DNA of 64,000 nt from Alphaproteobacteria bacterium (GTDB lineage Bacteria; Pseudomonadota; Alphaproteobacteria; Rhizobiales; GCA-2746425): contig JANSWZ010000002.1 of the NCBI GenBank assembly GCA_024743215.1, positions 434,001-498,000 on the forward strand. Reading direction: 5' to 3'. The position numbers and the translations under genes were made by a program. A model generated the notes under the pieces. The model worked only from the letters and a program-made list of their open reading frames with translations. It did not search any database and was not told where the DNA came from. Positions 1-8,151 of this stretch are shown piece by piece. Each line of letters starts with the position of its first letter. The stretch's first letter is position 1.

Positions 1-411
1 CCCTTCCACAAGCACCGGGCTGCGATCGACCAGCACTTGAATACGGATATTGGGAAACTGCTCGGAGAACTCGGATAGAGCGGTTGGAAAGAAGCTTTCC
101 GCGATGTCCTGGACAACGCCCATTCTGACAAGGCCGGAAATCTGACTGCTGCGCGTGATCTTCAGGACAGCATCGTTTTGCGTAAGAATTGCGCGGGCGT
201 GCTCCAGCACCTCCCGGCCCGTAGATGTGAGAACCTGATTGCGACCTTCCTTCTTGAAGAGTGCGGTCCCAATCTGACTTTCCAGTCGGTTCATCTGCAA
301 GCTGATGGCCGGAGATGTTCGCCCCGCCCGCTCAGCAGCCTTTGAAAAATTCCCAAGCTCCACCACCGCCACGAAGGAGCGCAGGCAGTCCATGTTGAGG
401 TTTGTCATCAT
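1..411 (-). CDS. LysR-family transcriptional regulator (partial, N-terminal 137 residues)
   Basis: The reverse strand reads open from an ATG at 411 (a second ATG is at 408) to the window edge. The N-terminus has the winged helix-turn-helix of LysR regulators: FVAVVELGNFSKAAE, then SPAISLQMNRLE, then LFKKEGRNQVLTSTG. The start of the effector domain follows (GLVRMGVVQDIAESFF). The C-terminal part lies outside the window. The gene is divergent from the TctC/TctA transporter, the usual arrangement for a LysR protein controlling uptake of a carboxylate, so it probably regulates that operon; this is inferred from position. No strong ribosome-binding site precedes either ATG. Confidence 0.93.
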   Translation of the reverse strand, partial: MMTNLNMDCLRSFVAVVELGNFSKAAERAGRTSPAISLQMNRLESQIGTALFKKEGRNQVLTSTGREVLEHARAILTQNDAVLKITRSSQISGLVRMGVVQDIAESFFPTALSEFSEQFPNIRIQVLVDRSPVLVEG

Positions 412-639
412 AGTTTAATTTTATTAGCGTTTTCGGTAAAATATGTAAACTTTATTTATATGTTGGGGTGTGTACATTTTCGCTATCGACGTGCCCTTCC
501 GCCAGAAGAGCTTCTTGTTTTACCTGTTCTGAAAAATTGCACGCGCGGTCGTCGCGGTTTCAGACATGAGTATTGGCCGGAAGTTTCCCTCGGAAAGGGC
601 CGCGTTCAGAAAAGACTAATTTGAATGGGAGGAACAGAA

Positions 640-1734
640 ATGAACCTGAAAAAAATGGGCCTGAAAACACAACAATGTCTGGCCGCAATTGCCATGTCCG
701 CAGTTGTTTATATCGCTCCTGCGGTTGCCGATGACTTCTACGACGGCAAAACACTGGATGTCATCGTCAATTATGACGCCGGTGGAAACACTGACATTAC
801 AGCCCGCACTTTGATGCAGTTCATGCAGAAGCACATCCCCGGCGAACCGCGTATCGTGGTGAAAAACCGGGCCGGTGCCGGTGGCATTGTCGGCACAAAT
901 TACTTTGGCCAGGCAGTCAGGAATGATGGTCTTACCGTTGGAGTGTTCTCCGTTGCACTGATGCCGGAAATGATGGGCAATGACGCGCTCACTGTCTCTC
1001 ATGGTGACTTTGTGTTTATCGGCGGAATTCCGGAAGACACAATCTTCCACCTGCGCAAAGGCGTTGGCGTGGAAAAGGCGACCGATATTTTTGAGCTTGA
1101 TGCACCAATCAAAACTGCGGGCCATGGCCCCGTAAACATGAAAGATCTCATTTTGCGTGCTGCTATGGATCTGCTGGAGGTCGATTATCAGCACGTCACG
1201 GGCTTTCAGTCATCCGGTAAAATTCGAGGAGCCATCCTGAAGAGTGATGTGGACATGTCCGCCGATTCCATGACCGGCTACGCATCGCGCGTGAAACCCA
1301 ATCTGGTGGATGAAGGTCATTCCATTCCTCTGTTCTCCCTTGGCACTCCGACCGAAGACGGTCATTTGGCGGCATCGCCCGGTACACTTGATGGCGTTCC
1401 AACTTTTGATGAATTCTATGAAGCCAAATTTGGCAAGAAGCCGTCGGGTCCGACCTATGATGTGTTGCGGACGGTGGCTCAGGTTCGTTCAACATCCCTG
1501 CGGGCCGTATTCCTGCCCAAAGGCTCCCCGCAAGAAGCTGTCGATACTCTGCGCGCCGCTTTCCAGGCGACAACCGAAGATCCTGAATATCGTGCCGAGT
1601 TCATGAAGATCAGTGGCTTCGATCTGGTGGCCTTGCCGGGTGAGGAAGCTGAAGTGCGTCTGGCAACACTGCTGAATACCGATCAGAAAATCATCGATAT
1701 TCTCAAATCTTATGCCGCTGAAGGTGCCAGGTAA
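640..1734 (+). CDS. Tripartite tricarboxylate transporter substrate-binding protein (TctC/Bug family)
   Basis: A 364-residue protein with an N-terminal signal peptide (hydrophobic stretch ending near APAVADDF). A Bug/TctC-type domain follows, with the typical early motif YDAGGNTDITARTL and the KNRAGAGGIVGTNY segment that contacts the carboxylate ligand in this family. It would bind an organic acid in the periplasm and deliver it to the membrane component encoded next. The start is placed at ATG 640 because GGGAGG at 628-633 sits at good spacing; an upstream in-frame ATG at 625 overlaps that ribosome-binding site. The ligand cannot be read from the sequence. The divergent LysR gene probably regulates it. 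Confidence 0.9.
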   Translation: MNLKKMGLKTQQCLAAIAMSAVVYIAPAVADDFYDGKTLDVIVNYDAGGNTDITARTLMQFMQKHIPGEPRIVVKNRAGAGGIVGTNYFGQAVRNDGLTVGVFSVALMPEMMGNDALTVSHGDFVFIGGIPEDTIFHLRKGVGVEKATDIFELDAPIKTAGHGPVNMKDLILRAAMDLLEVDYQHVTGFQSSGKIRGAILKSDVDMSADSMTGYASRVKPNLVDEGHSIPLFSLGTPTEDGHLAASPGTLDGVPTFDEFYEAKFGKKPSGPTYDVLRTVAQVRSTSLRAVFLPKGSPQEAVDTLRAAFQATTEDPEYRAEFMKISGFDLVALPGEEAEVRLATLLNTDQKIIDILKSYAAEGAR

Positions 1735-1773
1735 CAGACCGGTCTGATTTTTCCTTTGAGGATATGAAACACT

Positions 1774-1797
1774 GACGGGCGGCGCACGCTGCCCGTC
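1774..1797 (+). other. Strong hairpin between tctC and tctA
   Basis: GACGGGC at 1774-1780 pairs with GCCCGTC at 1791-1797 around a 10-nt GC-rich loop that can pair further. No U-tract follows, so it is unlikely to be a complete intrinsic terminator. In operons where the binding protein is needed in excess, such hairpins can stabilise the 5' transcript; that role is an inference. Confidence 0.5.
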
Positions 1798-1900
1798 ATC
1801 GACTTTATCAGGCATTGTGCGCGCCCAATGCGATACAAGCACAGCGCATAGACACTGTTTCCAAACCCTAAGGGATCTGCCTGTCTGGCAGCACATGTGA

Positions 1901-3880
1901 ATGTATTTTGAAAGTGCCCTTGCCGGACTAGCCATGGTGGCAGTCTGGCCCGCCATTGGTTATCTGGGTCTGGGAATTGTTCTGGGCATGTTTTTCGGGG
2001 CCGTGCCGGGATTGTCCGGATTGGTGGGGATGGCCATTCTCCTGCCCTTTACCATCGGCATGGACACAGCTTCTGCCTTTGCTTTTCTGATTGGCATGTA
2101 CGCAGTGACCACAACCAGCGACACGCTGGCCTCGGTTCTGCTGGGTGTGCCGGGAACGGCTGCCTCGCAGGCCACTATTCTGGATGGTTATCCATTGGCC
2201 CAAAAAGGCGAAGCTGCACGTGCATTGGGTGCTGCATTTACCGTGTCCGGAATTGGTGGGCTTTTGGGTGCTATGATGCTGGCCCTGTCCATTCCCATCG
2301 TGGAACCTTTGATACTGGCTGTTTCGGACCCGGAGTTCTTTGTGCTTGGTATCCTGGGACTGACCATGGTCGGTGCCCTGTCGGGTCATTCCATTCTGAA
2401 GGGACTGACTGCAGCATGCTTGGGACTATTGCTGGCCACCATCGGTTTTGCAGAATTCAGCGGTCAGCCCCGCTATACATTTGATTTTATCTATCTGCTG
2501 GACGGCGTGCCCATTCTTCCGCTGGTTCTGGGCCTGTTTGCCATTCCGGAAATTCTCGATCTTGCCATCAGTGACGGCTCCATCTCGCGTGTGAAGCGCG
2601 CCGAGGTAAAGGGCGGCATGATGAAAGGCGTGCGCGATGCGTTCAAACATTGGTGGCTTGGTCTGCGCTGCACTGTGATCGGCGTCTATATCGGCATGCT
2701 GCCCGGCTTGGGTGGTGCCATTGTGGATTGGGTTGCCTACGGCCATGCTGTGCAAAGCAGCAAGGATAAAAGCCAGTTTGGAAAAGGAGACATTCGCGGC
2801 GTGATTGCGCCGGAAGCTGCCAATAATGCCATGAAGGGCGGCGCACTTTTGCCGACCATTGCCTTTGCCATCCCCGGCAGCGCTTCCATGGCTATTCTGC
2901 TGGGTGCCTTTACCATTCAGGGGCTGCAGCCCGGCCCGCAAATGCTGATCAGCGAGCTGGATGTGACCTTCAGCCTGATCTGGTCATTGGCTATCGCCAA
3001 TGTGGCCGGTGCGCTGGCACTTCTGGTCTGGGGCAATCAGCTTGCAAAACTGACTTTTGTGAAAGGTCATATTCTGGTTCCAGCCGTGATGCTGTTCATT
3101 TTCATGGGCTCGTGGATTGAGCGCAGCGACATGGGTGACTGGATCTTGTTGTTGGGCTTTGGTGCGCTTGGGTATCTGATGAAGAAGGGCGGCTGGTCAC
3201 GCCCGCCTCTGGTCCTTGGCTACATTTTGGGAAAAATCATGGAATCTGCGCTGCATATAAGCATCCAGACCCACGGCATGGGGTCGTTTTCACGGCCCAT
3301 TGTTCTGGCAATGATCGCATTGCTGATCCTGACCCTTTATGTGGCTTACCGGCGGCACAAAACCAACCAACAGAACATTGATCCGCTTGAGGATTCAGAA
3401 TCAGAAGGTGGCTCGGTTCATCACCCCAGCCTTTCCGTTCCTGTATCAATGGGCGCTTTACTGGTGTTTCTGGCTGCCGGTGCCACGGCCTTGGGATGGT
3501 CTTATGGCTCGAAACTCTTTCCCTTGACCGTCATTGCAGTCGGCACTGTTTTGGCATTGTCCGTGGTTCTGTCGGATGTCCGGAATCTGGCCTTGATGAA
3601 ACGCGGGGCGAATACGGCTTTGCGTCCCATTGTCGCCTCGGAGATGAGCAACGCCATGAAGTTTGTCCTGCTGCTATTGGGTGTTCTGCTGGCTGCCTTG
3701 GTGGTGGGTCAATACCTTGCCCTGATTGCTTTTGTCGCAGTCTATCTTTGGTTTTGGGGGCGCTACAGCCCCCGTATCATCGCGCTTTACTGCGCTCTTT
3801 CCGCCATTGGCCTTTACGGCCTTTTTGAAGTGGTTGTGCCTGTCATCTGGTATCAACCGCTTTTCTTCACCCTGTTCTGA
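1901..3880 (+). CDS. Tripartite tricarboxylate transporter permease, TctA-TctB fusion
   Basis: A 659-residue polytopic membrane protein. Residues ~1-500 are a TctA domain, with the glycine/proline-rich signatures GAVPGLSGLVGMAILLPFT and GVPGTAASQATILDGYPLA near the N-terminus and a second set (GMLPGLGGAIVDWVAYG, AFAIPGSASMAILLGAF) in the middle. After a charged linker (~residues 485-510), a further region with about four membrane segments matches the size and layout of TctB. Normally TctB is a separate ~150-residue protein encoded between tctC and tctA; no separate tctB is present here, which supports the fusion. Solute uptake would be driven by an ion gradient. The start has no clear ribosome-binding site. 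Confidence 0.88.
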   Translation: MYFESALAGLAMVAVWPAIGYLGLGIVLGMFFGAVPGLSGLVGMAILLPFTIGMDTASAFAFLIGMYAVTTTSDTLASVLLGVPGTAASQATILDGYPLAQKGEAARALGAAFTVSGIGGLLGAMMLALSIPIVEPLILAVSDPEFFVLGILGLTMVGALSGHSILKGLTAACLGLLLATIGFAEFSGQPRYTFDFIYLLDGVPILPLVLGLFAIPEILDLAISDGSISRVKRAEVKGGMMKGVRDAFKHWWLGLRCTVIGVYIGMLPGLGGAIVDWVAYGHAVQSSKDKSQFGKGDIRGVIAPEAANNAMKGGALLPTIAFAIPGSASMAILLGAFTIQGLQPGPQMLISELDVTFSLIWSLAIANVAGALALLVWGNQLAKLTFVKGHILVPAVMLFIFMGSWIERSDMGDWILLLGFGALGYLMKKGGWSRPPLVLGYILGKIMESALHISIQTHGMGSFSRPIVLAMIALLILTLYVAYRRHKTNQQNIDPLEDSESEGGSVHHPSLSVPVSMGALLVFLAAGATALGWSYGSKLFPLTVIAVGTVLALSVVLSDVRNLALMKRGANTALRPIVASEMSNAMKFVLLLLGVLLAALVVGQYLALIAFVAVYLWFWGRYSPRIIALYCALSAIGLYGLFEVVVPVIWYQPLFFTLF

Positions 3881-3914
3881 TTGAAACCGAATGTTCACTA
3901 CCCAGGAGGTCAAA

Positions 3915-4559
3915 ATGAAAATCACTTTGTATTATGCGCCCATCGCCTGCTCGCTTGTTCCCTTTGTGAGCCTGAATGAAGCACAGGCGGACTTTGAGGT
4001 CAGCCCGATCAATATTCGCGGCAAGGAACAAATGTCGCCGGATTATCTCAAGCTGAACCCGAAACACAAAGTTCCTCTTCTGATCGTAGACGGAGAGCCG
4101 CTGACCGAAAACGTGGCCATCCAATACTGGATATCCAAGACATATCCTGATGCCAATCTGCTGCCATCAGGCACATGGCAGGAAGCCCAGGGCCTTTCGC
4201 TTTTATCCTGGTTTGCTTCAGGTTTTCATCCTCATATCAGCCGCTGCAATGCCCCATCGGGGTTTTGTGATGTGCCCGGCACGGAAGACAATGTGCGAAA
4301 TCTGGCCAAGAAGACGCTTATGAGCAGTTTTCAAATTGCCGATGACATGCTGACTGGTCAGGATTTCTTCTTCGATCATTTCACAACGGCGGATGCCTAT
4401 TTCTTCTGGTGCTTCCGCCGAACCGGAATGTTCGATGTAGACCTGTCGGGTTTCAAGAATTGTCAGGCCCATTTCGAGCGTCTTTCAGAGCGCCCCAGTG
4501 TTCAAAAAGTTCTGGCTTTTGAAAAAGAAACTCTGGCGAAATTCAAGGCGCGGAGCTGA
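3915..4559 (+). CDS. Glutathione S-transferase family protein
   Basis: A 214-residue protein with an N-terminal thioredoxin-like GST domain (LYYAPIACSLVPFVSLNEA, then KVPLLIVDGEPLTENVAI) and an all-alpha C-terminal domain. The Ala-Cys-Ser motif near residue 12 is at the position of the catalytic Cys/Ser of beta-class GSTs. It would be cytosolic and conjugate or reduce electrophiles with glutathione; the substrate is unknown. The start at 3915 follows an AGGAGG ribosome-binding site at 3904-3909; an in-frame ATG at 3891 lies upstream but is less well placed. It is the last gene of the transporter cluster, only 34 bp after tctA, so it may be co-transcribed. Confidence 0.87.
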   Translation: MKITLYYAPIACSLVPFVSLNEAQADFEVSPINIRGKEQMSPDYLKLNPKHKVPLLIVDGEPLTENVAIQYWISKTYPDANLLPSGTWQEAQGLSLLSWFASGFHPHISRCNAPSGFCDVPGTEDNVRNLAKKTLMSSFQIADDMLTGQDFFFDHFTTADAYFFWCFRRTGMFDVDLSGFKNCQAHFERLSERPSVQKVLAFEKETLAKFKARS

Positions 4560-4585
4560 GTTGACACAAAGTGCTGTGTGAAAAC

Positions 4586-4624
4586 CATTCGGTTCTGTTC
4601 GTCTCAACCAAACAGGACCGAATG
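4586..4624. terminator. Inverted repeat between convergent genes (bidirectional terminator-like)
   Basis: A 14-bp stem (4586-4599 with 4611-4624, one G-T pair) and an 11-nt loop lie where the GST gene and the DUF2306 gene converge. The stem overlaps the last codons of the DUF2306 gene. The U-tracts are poor on both strands, so termination is plausible rather than certain. Confidence 0.5.
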
Positions 4625-4999
4625 CATGATGCGACCCGGCCAGAATGTAAAACCGCCTGCCAACAGCAAACTGAACACGTAAAGCTGGATCATGGCGCTG
4701 CGGTGCGCCGCAATGTCATGCTTTCGAGCAAGGCCAACACCGCGCCAAAGTGCCCAAAGAACAAAGGCGGACAATATGTGAATGGGTCCAAACGGCCCGA
4801 CCGTGCGGAACTCGTTGATGAAGAAGCTGGAGGCAGCAACGACAAACATTGCGCTGACCCATATATAGCCGATGCATCGATGCACAATTGTGCCTTTGGG
4901 CAGCGCAAATTGCAGGCCACCGGATACAACGGCAAAGATGGCCAGAATGGCATGGGTCGGGACCGGCTGTGCAGCCGATAGAAGCGGTTCAAAATTCAT
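4604..4999 (-). CDS. DUF2306-type small membrane protein
   Basis: A 131-residue protein with four predicted membrane segments. It has the pattern of the DUF2306 family: a histidine in the first helix (VPTHAILAIFAVVSGG), then LPKGTIVHRCIGYIWV, a loop rich in Gly/Pro, and a C-terminal KHDIAAHRSAMIQLY helix pair. The conserved histidines suggest possible haem or metal binding, but no biochemical function is established for the family. The start at 4999 is chosen because the longer reading frame upstream overlaps the promoter region of the divergent LysE gene and lacks family resemblance. Confidence 0.72.
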   Translation of the reverse strand: MNFEPLLSAAQPVPTHAILAIFAVVSGGLQFALPKGTIVHRCIGYIWVSAMFVVAASSFFINEFRTVGPFGPIHILSAFVLWALWRGVGLARKHDIAAHRSAMIQLYVFSLLLAGGFTFWPGRIMHSVLFG

Positions 5000-5129
5000 G
5001 TTGGGTTTGTGCCACAGGCACGCTACGCCTTCCACGCAAAATTGGGACTTGAGTTCAATTGGAAGGTTTGAAAAACACCCGACTTCGTGCAAGATCTTCC
5101 CACATTCAATAGCCAAGCTGGAAAATCCC

Positions 5130-5741
5130 ATGTCGGTTGAATTTCTCATCACGTCCATGATTGTCATTTTATTGCCGGGAACTGGCGTTCTATACACGCT
5201 GGCTGTGGGGCTTGGGCGAGGTTTCAAAGCCAGTATTGCCGCTGCGTTGGGCTGCACATTCGGCATTGTTCCTGCTGCCATTGCCAGCATTATCGGACTG
5301 GCTGCCATCTTCCACACAAGCGCGTTGGCGTTTCAGACCGTCAAATATCTGGGCGCTGCTTATCTGCTGTTCATGGCCTGGCGCATTCTTCGGGACAGCG
5401 GCGCTCTTGACGTCGATGAAGACAGTAAGCCGGTCTCCTTGTTTCAGACCGCACTGAACGGAACACTTATCAATGTTCTGAACCCGAAATTATCGCTTTT
5501 CTTTTTGGCGTTCCTGCCTCAATTCGTTGACACGAACCAGGTAAATGCCATGCCGACCATGTTCTTTCTGGCCGGTATTTTCATGCTGCTCACCTTTCTG
5601 GTCTTCGTCCTTTATGGCGGCTGTGCGGCACTGGCCCGAGACTATTTTGTCAGGCGGCCAGGTGTCATGGTCTGGATGAAGCGATCATTTGCTGGCGCGT
5701 TCGGTTTCCTCGGGCTGCGTTTGGCGCTGTCGGACAGGTAA
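5130..5741 (+). CDS. LysE-family translocator
   Basis: A 203-residue membrane protein with about six hydrophobic helices. It carries the LysE/RhtB signature near the N-terminus (VILLPGTGVLYTLAVGLGRG) and the mid-protein NGTLINVLNPKLSLFFLAFLPQFV motif that is diagnostic of the family. Members export amino acids or related small molecules from the cytoplasm; the substrate cannot be told from sequence. The start at ATG 5130 places the first helix directly after the initiator; the reading frame extends upstream without family similarity. It is convergent with the MerR gene, with about 139 bp between the stop codons. Confidence 0.87.
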   Translation: MSVEFLITSMIVILLPGTGVLYTLAVGLGRGFKASIAAALGCTFGIVPAAIASIIGLAAIFHTSALAFQTVKYLGAAYLLFMAWRILRDSGALDVDEDSKPVSLFQTALNGTLINVLNPKLSLFFLAFLPQFVDTNQVNAMPTMFFLAGIFMLLTFLVFVLYGGCAALARDYFVRRPGVMVWMKRSFAGAFGFLGLRLALSDR

Positions 5742-5880
5742 GGTTTTTCAGCAGGGTCGGAATGACCACCTCCATTTGACCCGCAAAGACTTCAGATATG
5801 CCGCATTTGATTGACTTGCTGATTGCGGAAGCGGAACGGCGGCGAGTGATAGATTCGGCTGTGCGATTGCATTGCCGCAC

Positions 5881-6318
5881 TCATCGCTTTGACGGGTGCT
5901 TTTTCCGGGCTCGCTGATCCCCCTTCTTGCGTGCTGTGGTGACCTTCAACAGCCGCTTGAAAGTCGGGCATTCCATGTGAGATGGAGCGGGACATTCGGC
6001 CACATGGCGCAGCGCATTGCGCAACAGAGTCAAATCACGAATTTGCCGATCAAGCTGATCAGCCCGGGTCAACAAATCATCTCTTGGCAGGTCCGGTTGA
6101 CCGTCACTGCCAAACATCCCAGCAATTTCATCCAGCGAGAATCCAGCGGACTTGCCCATGGTGATGAGTGAGAGCTGCAACAGGGTTTCCGGCCCGTATT
6201 GCCGCCGAAGCCCATGTCGGCCCGCGGAGTCAATCAGGCCGATTTCTTCATAATAACGCAATGTCGATGGCGGCAGACCGGAGCGTTCGGCTACGTCTGC
6301 AATGTCCAGAATTTTCAT
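5881..6318 (-). CDS. MerR-family transcriptional regulator
   Basis: A 145-residue protein with the MerR DNA-binding domain at its N-terminus (DIADVAERSGLPPSTLRYYEE, then IGLIDSAGRHGLRRQY), a dimerisation helix and a short C-terminal effector tail holding two cysteines (ECPAPSHMECP). It lacks the CX2CXCX5C cluster of true SoxR, so it is not a [2Fe-2S] SoxR despite the SoxR-like operator next to it. The start at ATG 6318 removes a poorly conserved extension that would overlap the operator. It is divergent from an MFS pump and probably activates it in response to a drug, thiol or metal signal, an inference from layout. Confidence 0.88.
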   Translation of the reverse strand: MKILDIADVAERSGLPPSTLRYYEEIGLIDSAGRHGLRRQYGPETLLQLSLITMGKSAGFSLDEIAGMFGSDGQPDLPRDDLLTRADQLDRQIRDLTLLRNALRHVAECPAPSHMECPTFKRLLKVTTARKKGDQRARKKHPSKR

Positions 6319-6320
6319 GC

Positions 6321-6351
6321 TTGACCTCAAGTTGACTTGAATTCGTAGAGT
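6321..6351 (+). promoter_or_regulatory. MerR-type operator in a promoter with a 19-bp spacer
   Basis: TTGACC (6321-6326, -35) and TAGAGT (6346-6351, -10) are separated by exactly 19 bp, the stretched spacing typical of MerR-activated promoters. Within the spacer lies the dyad TCAAG-TTGA-CTTGA (6327-6340), with the left flank giving CCTCAAGTTGACTTGA. From memory this is very close to the E. coli SoxR box. It reads towards the MFS gene and begins 2 bp upstream of the MerR start codon. Confidence 0.75.
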
Positions 6352-6387
6352 GCCCTTACACAATGATTCAAGCAAGGAAAACAAGAC

Positions 6388-7608
6388 ATGGACCAGACCT
6401 TAAGAGACGAAAAACCATCCCTTTGGCACGACCAGCGAGCCATTGCGCTGTTGCTGGCGGCCAGTTTGACGACCATGGCAAATGCCACTATCAGCCCGGC
6501 ATTGGCTGGCCTGCAGACCTTGTTTGCGGATCATCCTCACAGTGCATTGCTGATACCGCTTTTGGTGTCCGCGCCTTCTTTGACAGTTGTCCTGTTTGCG
6601 CCCCTTGCCGGTTTTTTTACGGATAGGCTCGGACGGCGCTGGATGCTGCTGGCGGGTGTTTTGCTGTTTGCCCTCAGCGGGACGGCCGGTTCATTCCTGA
6701 CAGACCTTGATATGATTTTTGGCAGCCGGTTGGTATTGGGTATTGCTGTGGCGATGATCATGACATCACAGACAGCGCTTGTCGGCGACTATTTCACTGG
6801 TGACAAGCGCGTGGCCCTTACCGGGCTTCAGATATCAGCTCGAAACTTTGGCGGGTTTCTCTTTATCTCGCTGGCCGGTTGGTTGGCTGTCTTCTCACCC
6901 AAATTCCCATTTGCGATCTATGGTTTGGCTGCTCTTTTTCTGCCCATCATGTGGATTGCAATCCATGAACCCACAAAGTCCCGAAAGAGTGCAGACCCTT
7001 CAAACCCGGCAGCAAATGGCGGTGCATCGAATTGGGTGTTTCTGATCGCCCTGCTGACACTTTTGCAGATGTCCACAAATATGCTGTTCTTCATCATGCC
7101 GACCCAGTTGCCCTTCTTTCTGGATATGCTTGGGTATGAAAGCGCTGTCATGACGGGGGTGACACTGGGCGCGCTGACGCTTTCGGGCGGATTTATGGCT
7201 CTCACTTACGGACGCATCAAAAAAGCATTCGGATTCAGAGCCACCTATGTGGTGGCTTACGGATTGATGGCTCTTGGTTTCATCTCCGTGTCTCAAGGAC
7301 AGGTGTTCACTTTGCTGATTGCAGGGGCAGTTGCTATTGGAGCTGGCTTTGCTCTGGCAATGCCAGGCTTCGTCGCGATTGCGCTTCAGCTAACGCCGCA
7401 AAATCGTCGCGGAATTGTCGGTGGCGCGCTGACAACGGCGATTTTTCTGGGGCAATTTCTGTCGCCGCTTATCACCACTCCGTCCATTTCAGCTCTGGGT
7501 TATGAAAGCACTTTCCTTGGAGCAGCCCTTATATTGGCCGTCCTGGCGGTTTCTGGGGCGGCCAGTCAAGGGTTTGATCGTTACCGCCAGATCCGGAAGG
7601 CACTTTGA
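6388..7608 (+). CDS. Major facilitator superfamily efflux transporter
   Basis: A 406-residue protein with about 12 membrane helices. The MFS motif A is visible between helices 2 and 3 (GFFTDRLGRRWMLLAG) and a second, weaker copy is near the middle. Length and layout fit a drug:H+ antiporter of the 12-helix group. The start ATG 6388 lies downstream of AAGGAAAACAAG. The promoter in front of it has the 19-bp spacer of MerR-regulated genes, and the MerR gene is divergent, so induction by the MerR ligand is likely. The substrate is unknown. It converges with the MarR gene downstream. Confidence 0.88.
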   Translation: MDQTLRDEKPSLWHDQRAIALLLAASLTTMANATISPALAGLQTLFADHPHSALLIPLLVSAPSLTVVLFAPLAGFFTDRLGRRWMLLAGVLLFALSGTAGSFLTDLDMIFGSRLVLGIAVAMIMTSQTALVGDYFTGDKRVALTGLQISARNFGGFLFISLAGWLAVFSPKFPFAIYGLAALFLPIMWIAIHEPTKSRKSADPSNPAANGGASNWVFLIALLTLLQMSTNMLFFIMPTQLPFFLDMLGYESAVMTGVTLGALTLSGGFMALTYGRIKKAFGFRATYVVAYGLMALGFISVSQGQVFTLLIAGAVAIGAGFALAMPGFVAIALQLTPQNRRGIVGGALTTAIFLGQFLSPLITTPSISALGYESTFLGAALILAVLAVSGAASQGFDRYRQIRKAL

Positions 7609-7633
7609 AGCGGTCTGATACGGGTTGAACCGA

Positions 7634-8083
7634 CTAGTCCGCTTCGTTCCAATTATTTGCGTTCTGCTCGGCCCGTTCGAGCAGGCTGAACAACATGTCG
7701 GATTCCTCCTTAGAGAAACCGTTCAACAGCACTGCGTTGATGTCTTCGAAAAAGTTTGCGAGGTGGCTGAGCTCCTTCGCTGCTTTAGTCGCGTCAATTC
7801 TGATCGTGCGTCTGTCATGCGCGTCAGGCGTTCTGAGCAGAAGCCCCTTATCAACCATGCGATCTACAATGCGTGAGGTTGCAGGCGCGTTGTTGCCACT
7901 ATAGGCGGCCAGATCACCAAGGGTCAGGCCGCTGTTACGCCAAACGGCGGACAGAATGACCCATTGCGGCAACGACAGATCATACCGCTCCAAAATTTTC
8001 TGGCACACAGCATTGCACGCACCTGTTGTGTAATTGAGTTGTCTGCCCATGGATCGTGGTGGTGCCAATTTTTTATTTGCCAT
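7634..8083 (-). CDS. MarR-family transcriptional regulator
   Basis: A 149-residue winged-helix protein. The recognition region reads LTLGDLAAYSGNNAPATSRIVDRMVDKGLL and is followed by the wing LRTPDAHDRRTIRIDATKAA, whose Asp-Arg-Arg is the MarR hallmark. The N- and C-terminal helices form the dimer interface in this family. It is divergent from the EF-hand and cytochrome b561 genes, with a GTAAA-type palindrome in the short intergenic region, so it probably represses itself and those genes. The ligand cannot be inferred. Confidence 0.88.
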   Translation of the reverse strand: MANKKLAPPRSMGRQLNYTTGACNAVCQKILERYDLSLPQWVILSAVWRNSGLTLGDLAAYSGNNAPATSRIVDRMVDKGLLLRTPDAHDRRTIRIDATKAAKELSHLANFFEDINAVLLNGFSKEESDMLFSLLERAEQNANNWNEAD

Positions 8084-8124
8084 GTAAATATTTTACCTGT
8101 AATAAATATGCTTGTAAATATAAT
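8084..8124 (+). promoter_or_regulatory. Palindrome and -10 element between the marR and EF-hand genes
   Basis: A perfect 13-bp palindrome (GTAAATATTTTAC, 8084-8096) directly abuts the MarR start codon. It is followed by further GTAA/TTAC half-sites and by TATAAT at 8119-8124, positioned as the -10 box of the EF-hand gene. The layout fits a MarR operator that also covers the regulator's own start region. Confidence 0.6.
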
Positions 8125-8151
8125 CTAGTCCATGACAACAGGGGATGTAAA

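Noticed and set aside
4571-4981. A 136-codon forward frame opposite the DUF2306 gene
   Set aside because: It is the antisense shadow of a recognisable membrane protein and has shuffled composition.
5881-6318. Calling the MerR protein SoxR because of the SoxR-like box
   Set aside because: The CX2CXCX5C iron-sulfur motif is missing; only two cysteines seven residues apart are present.
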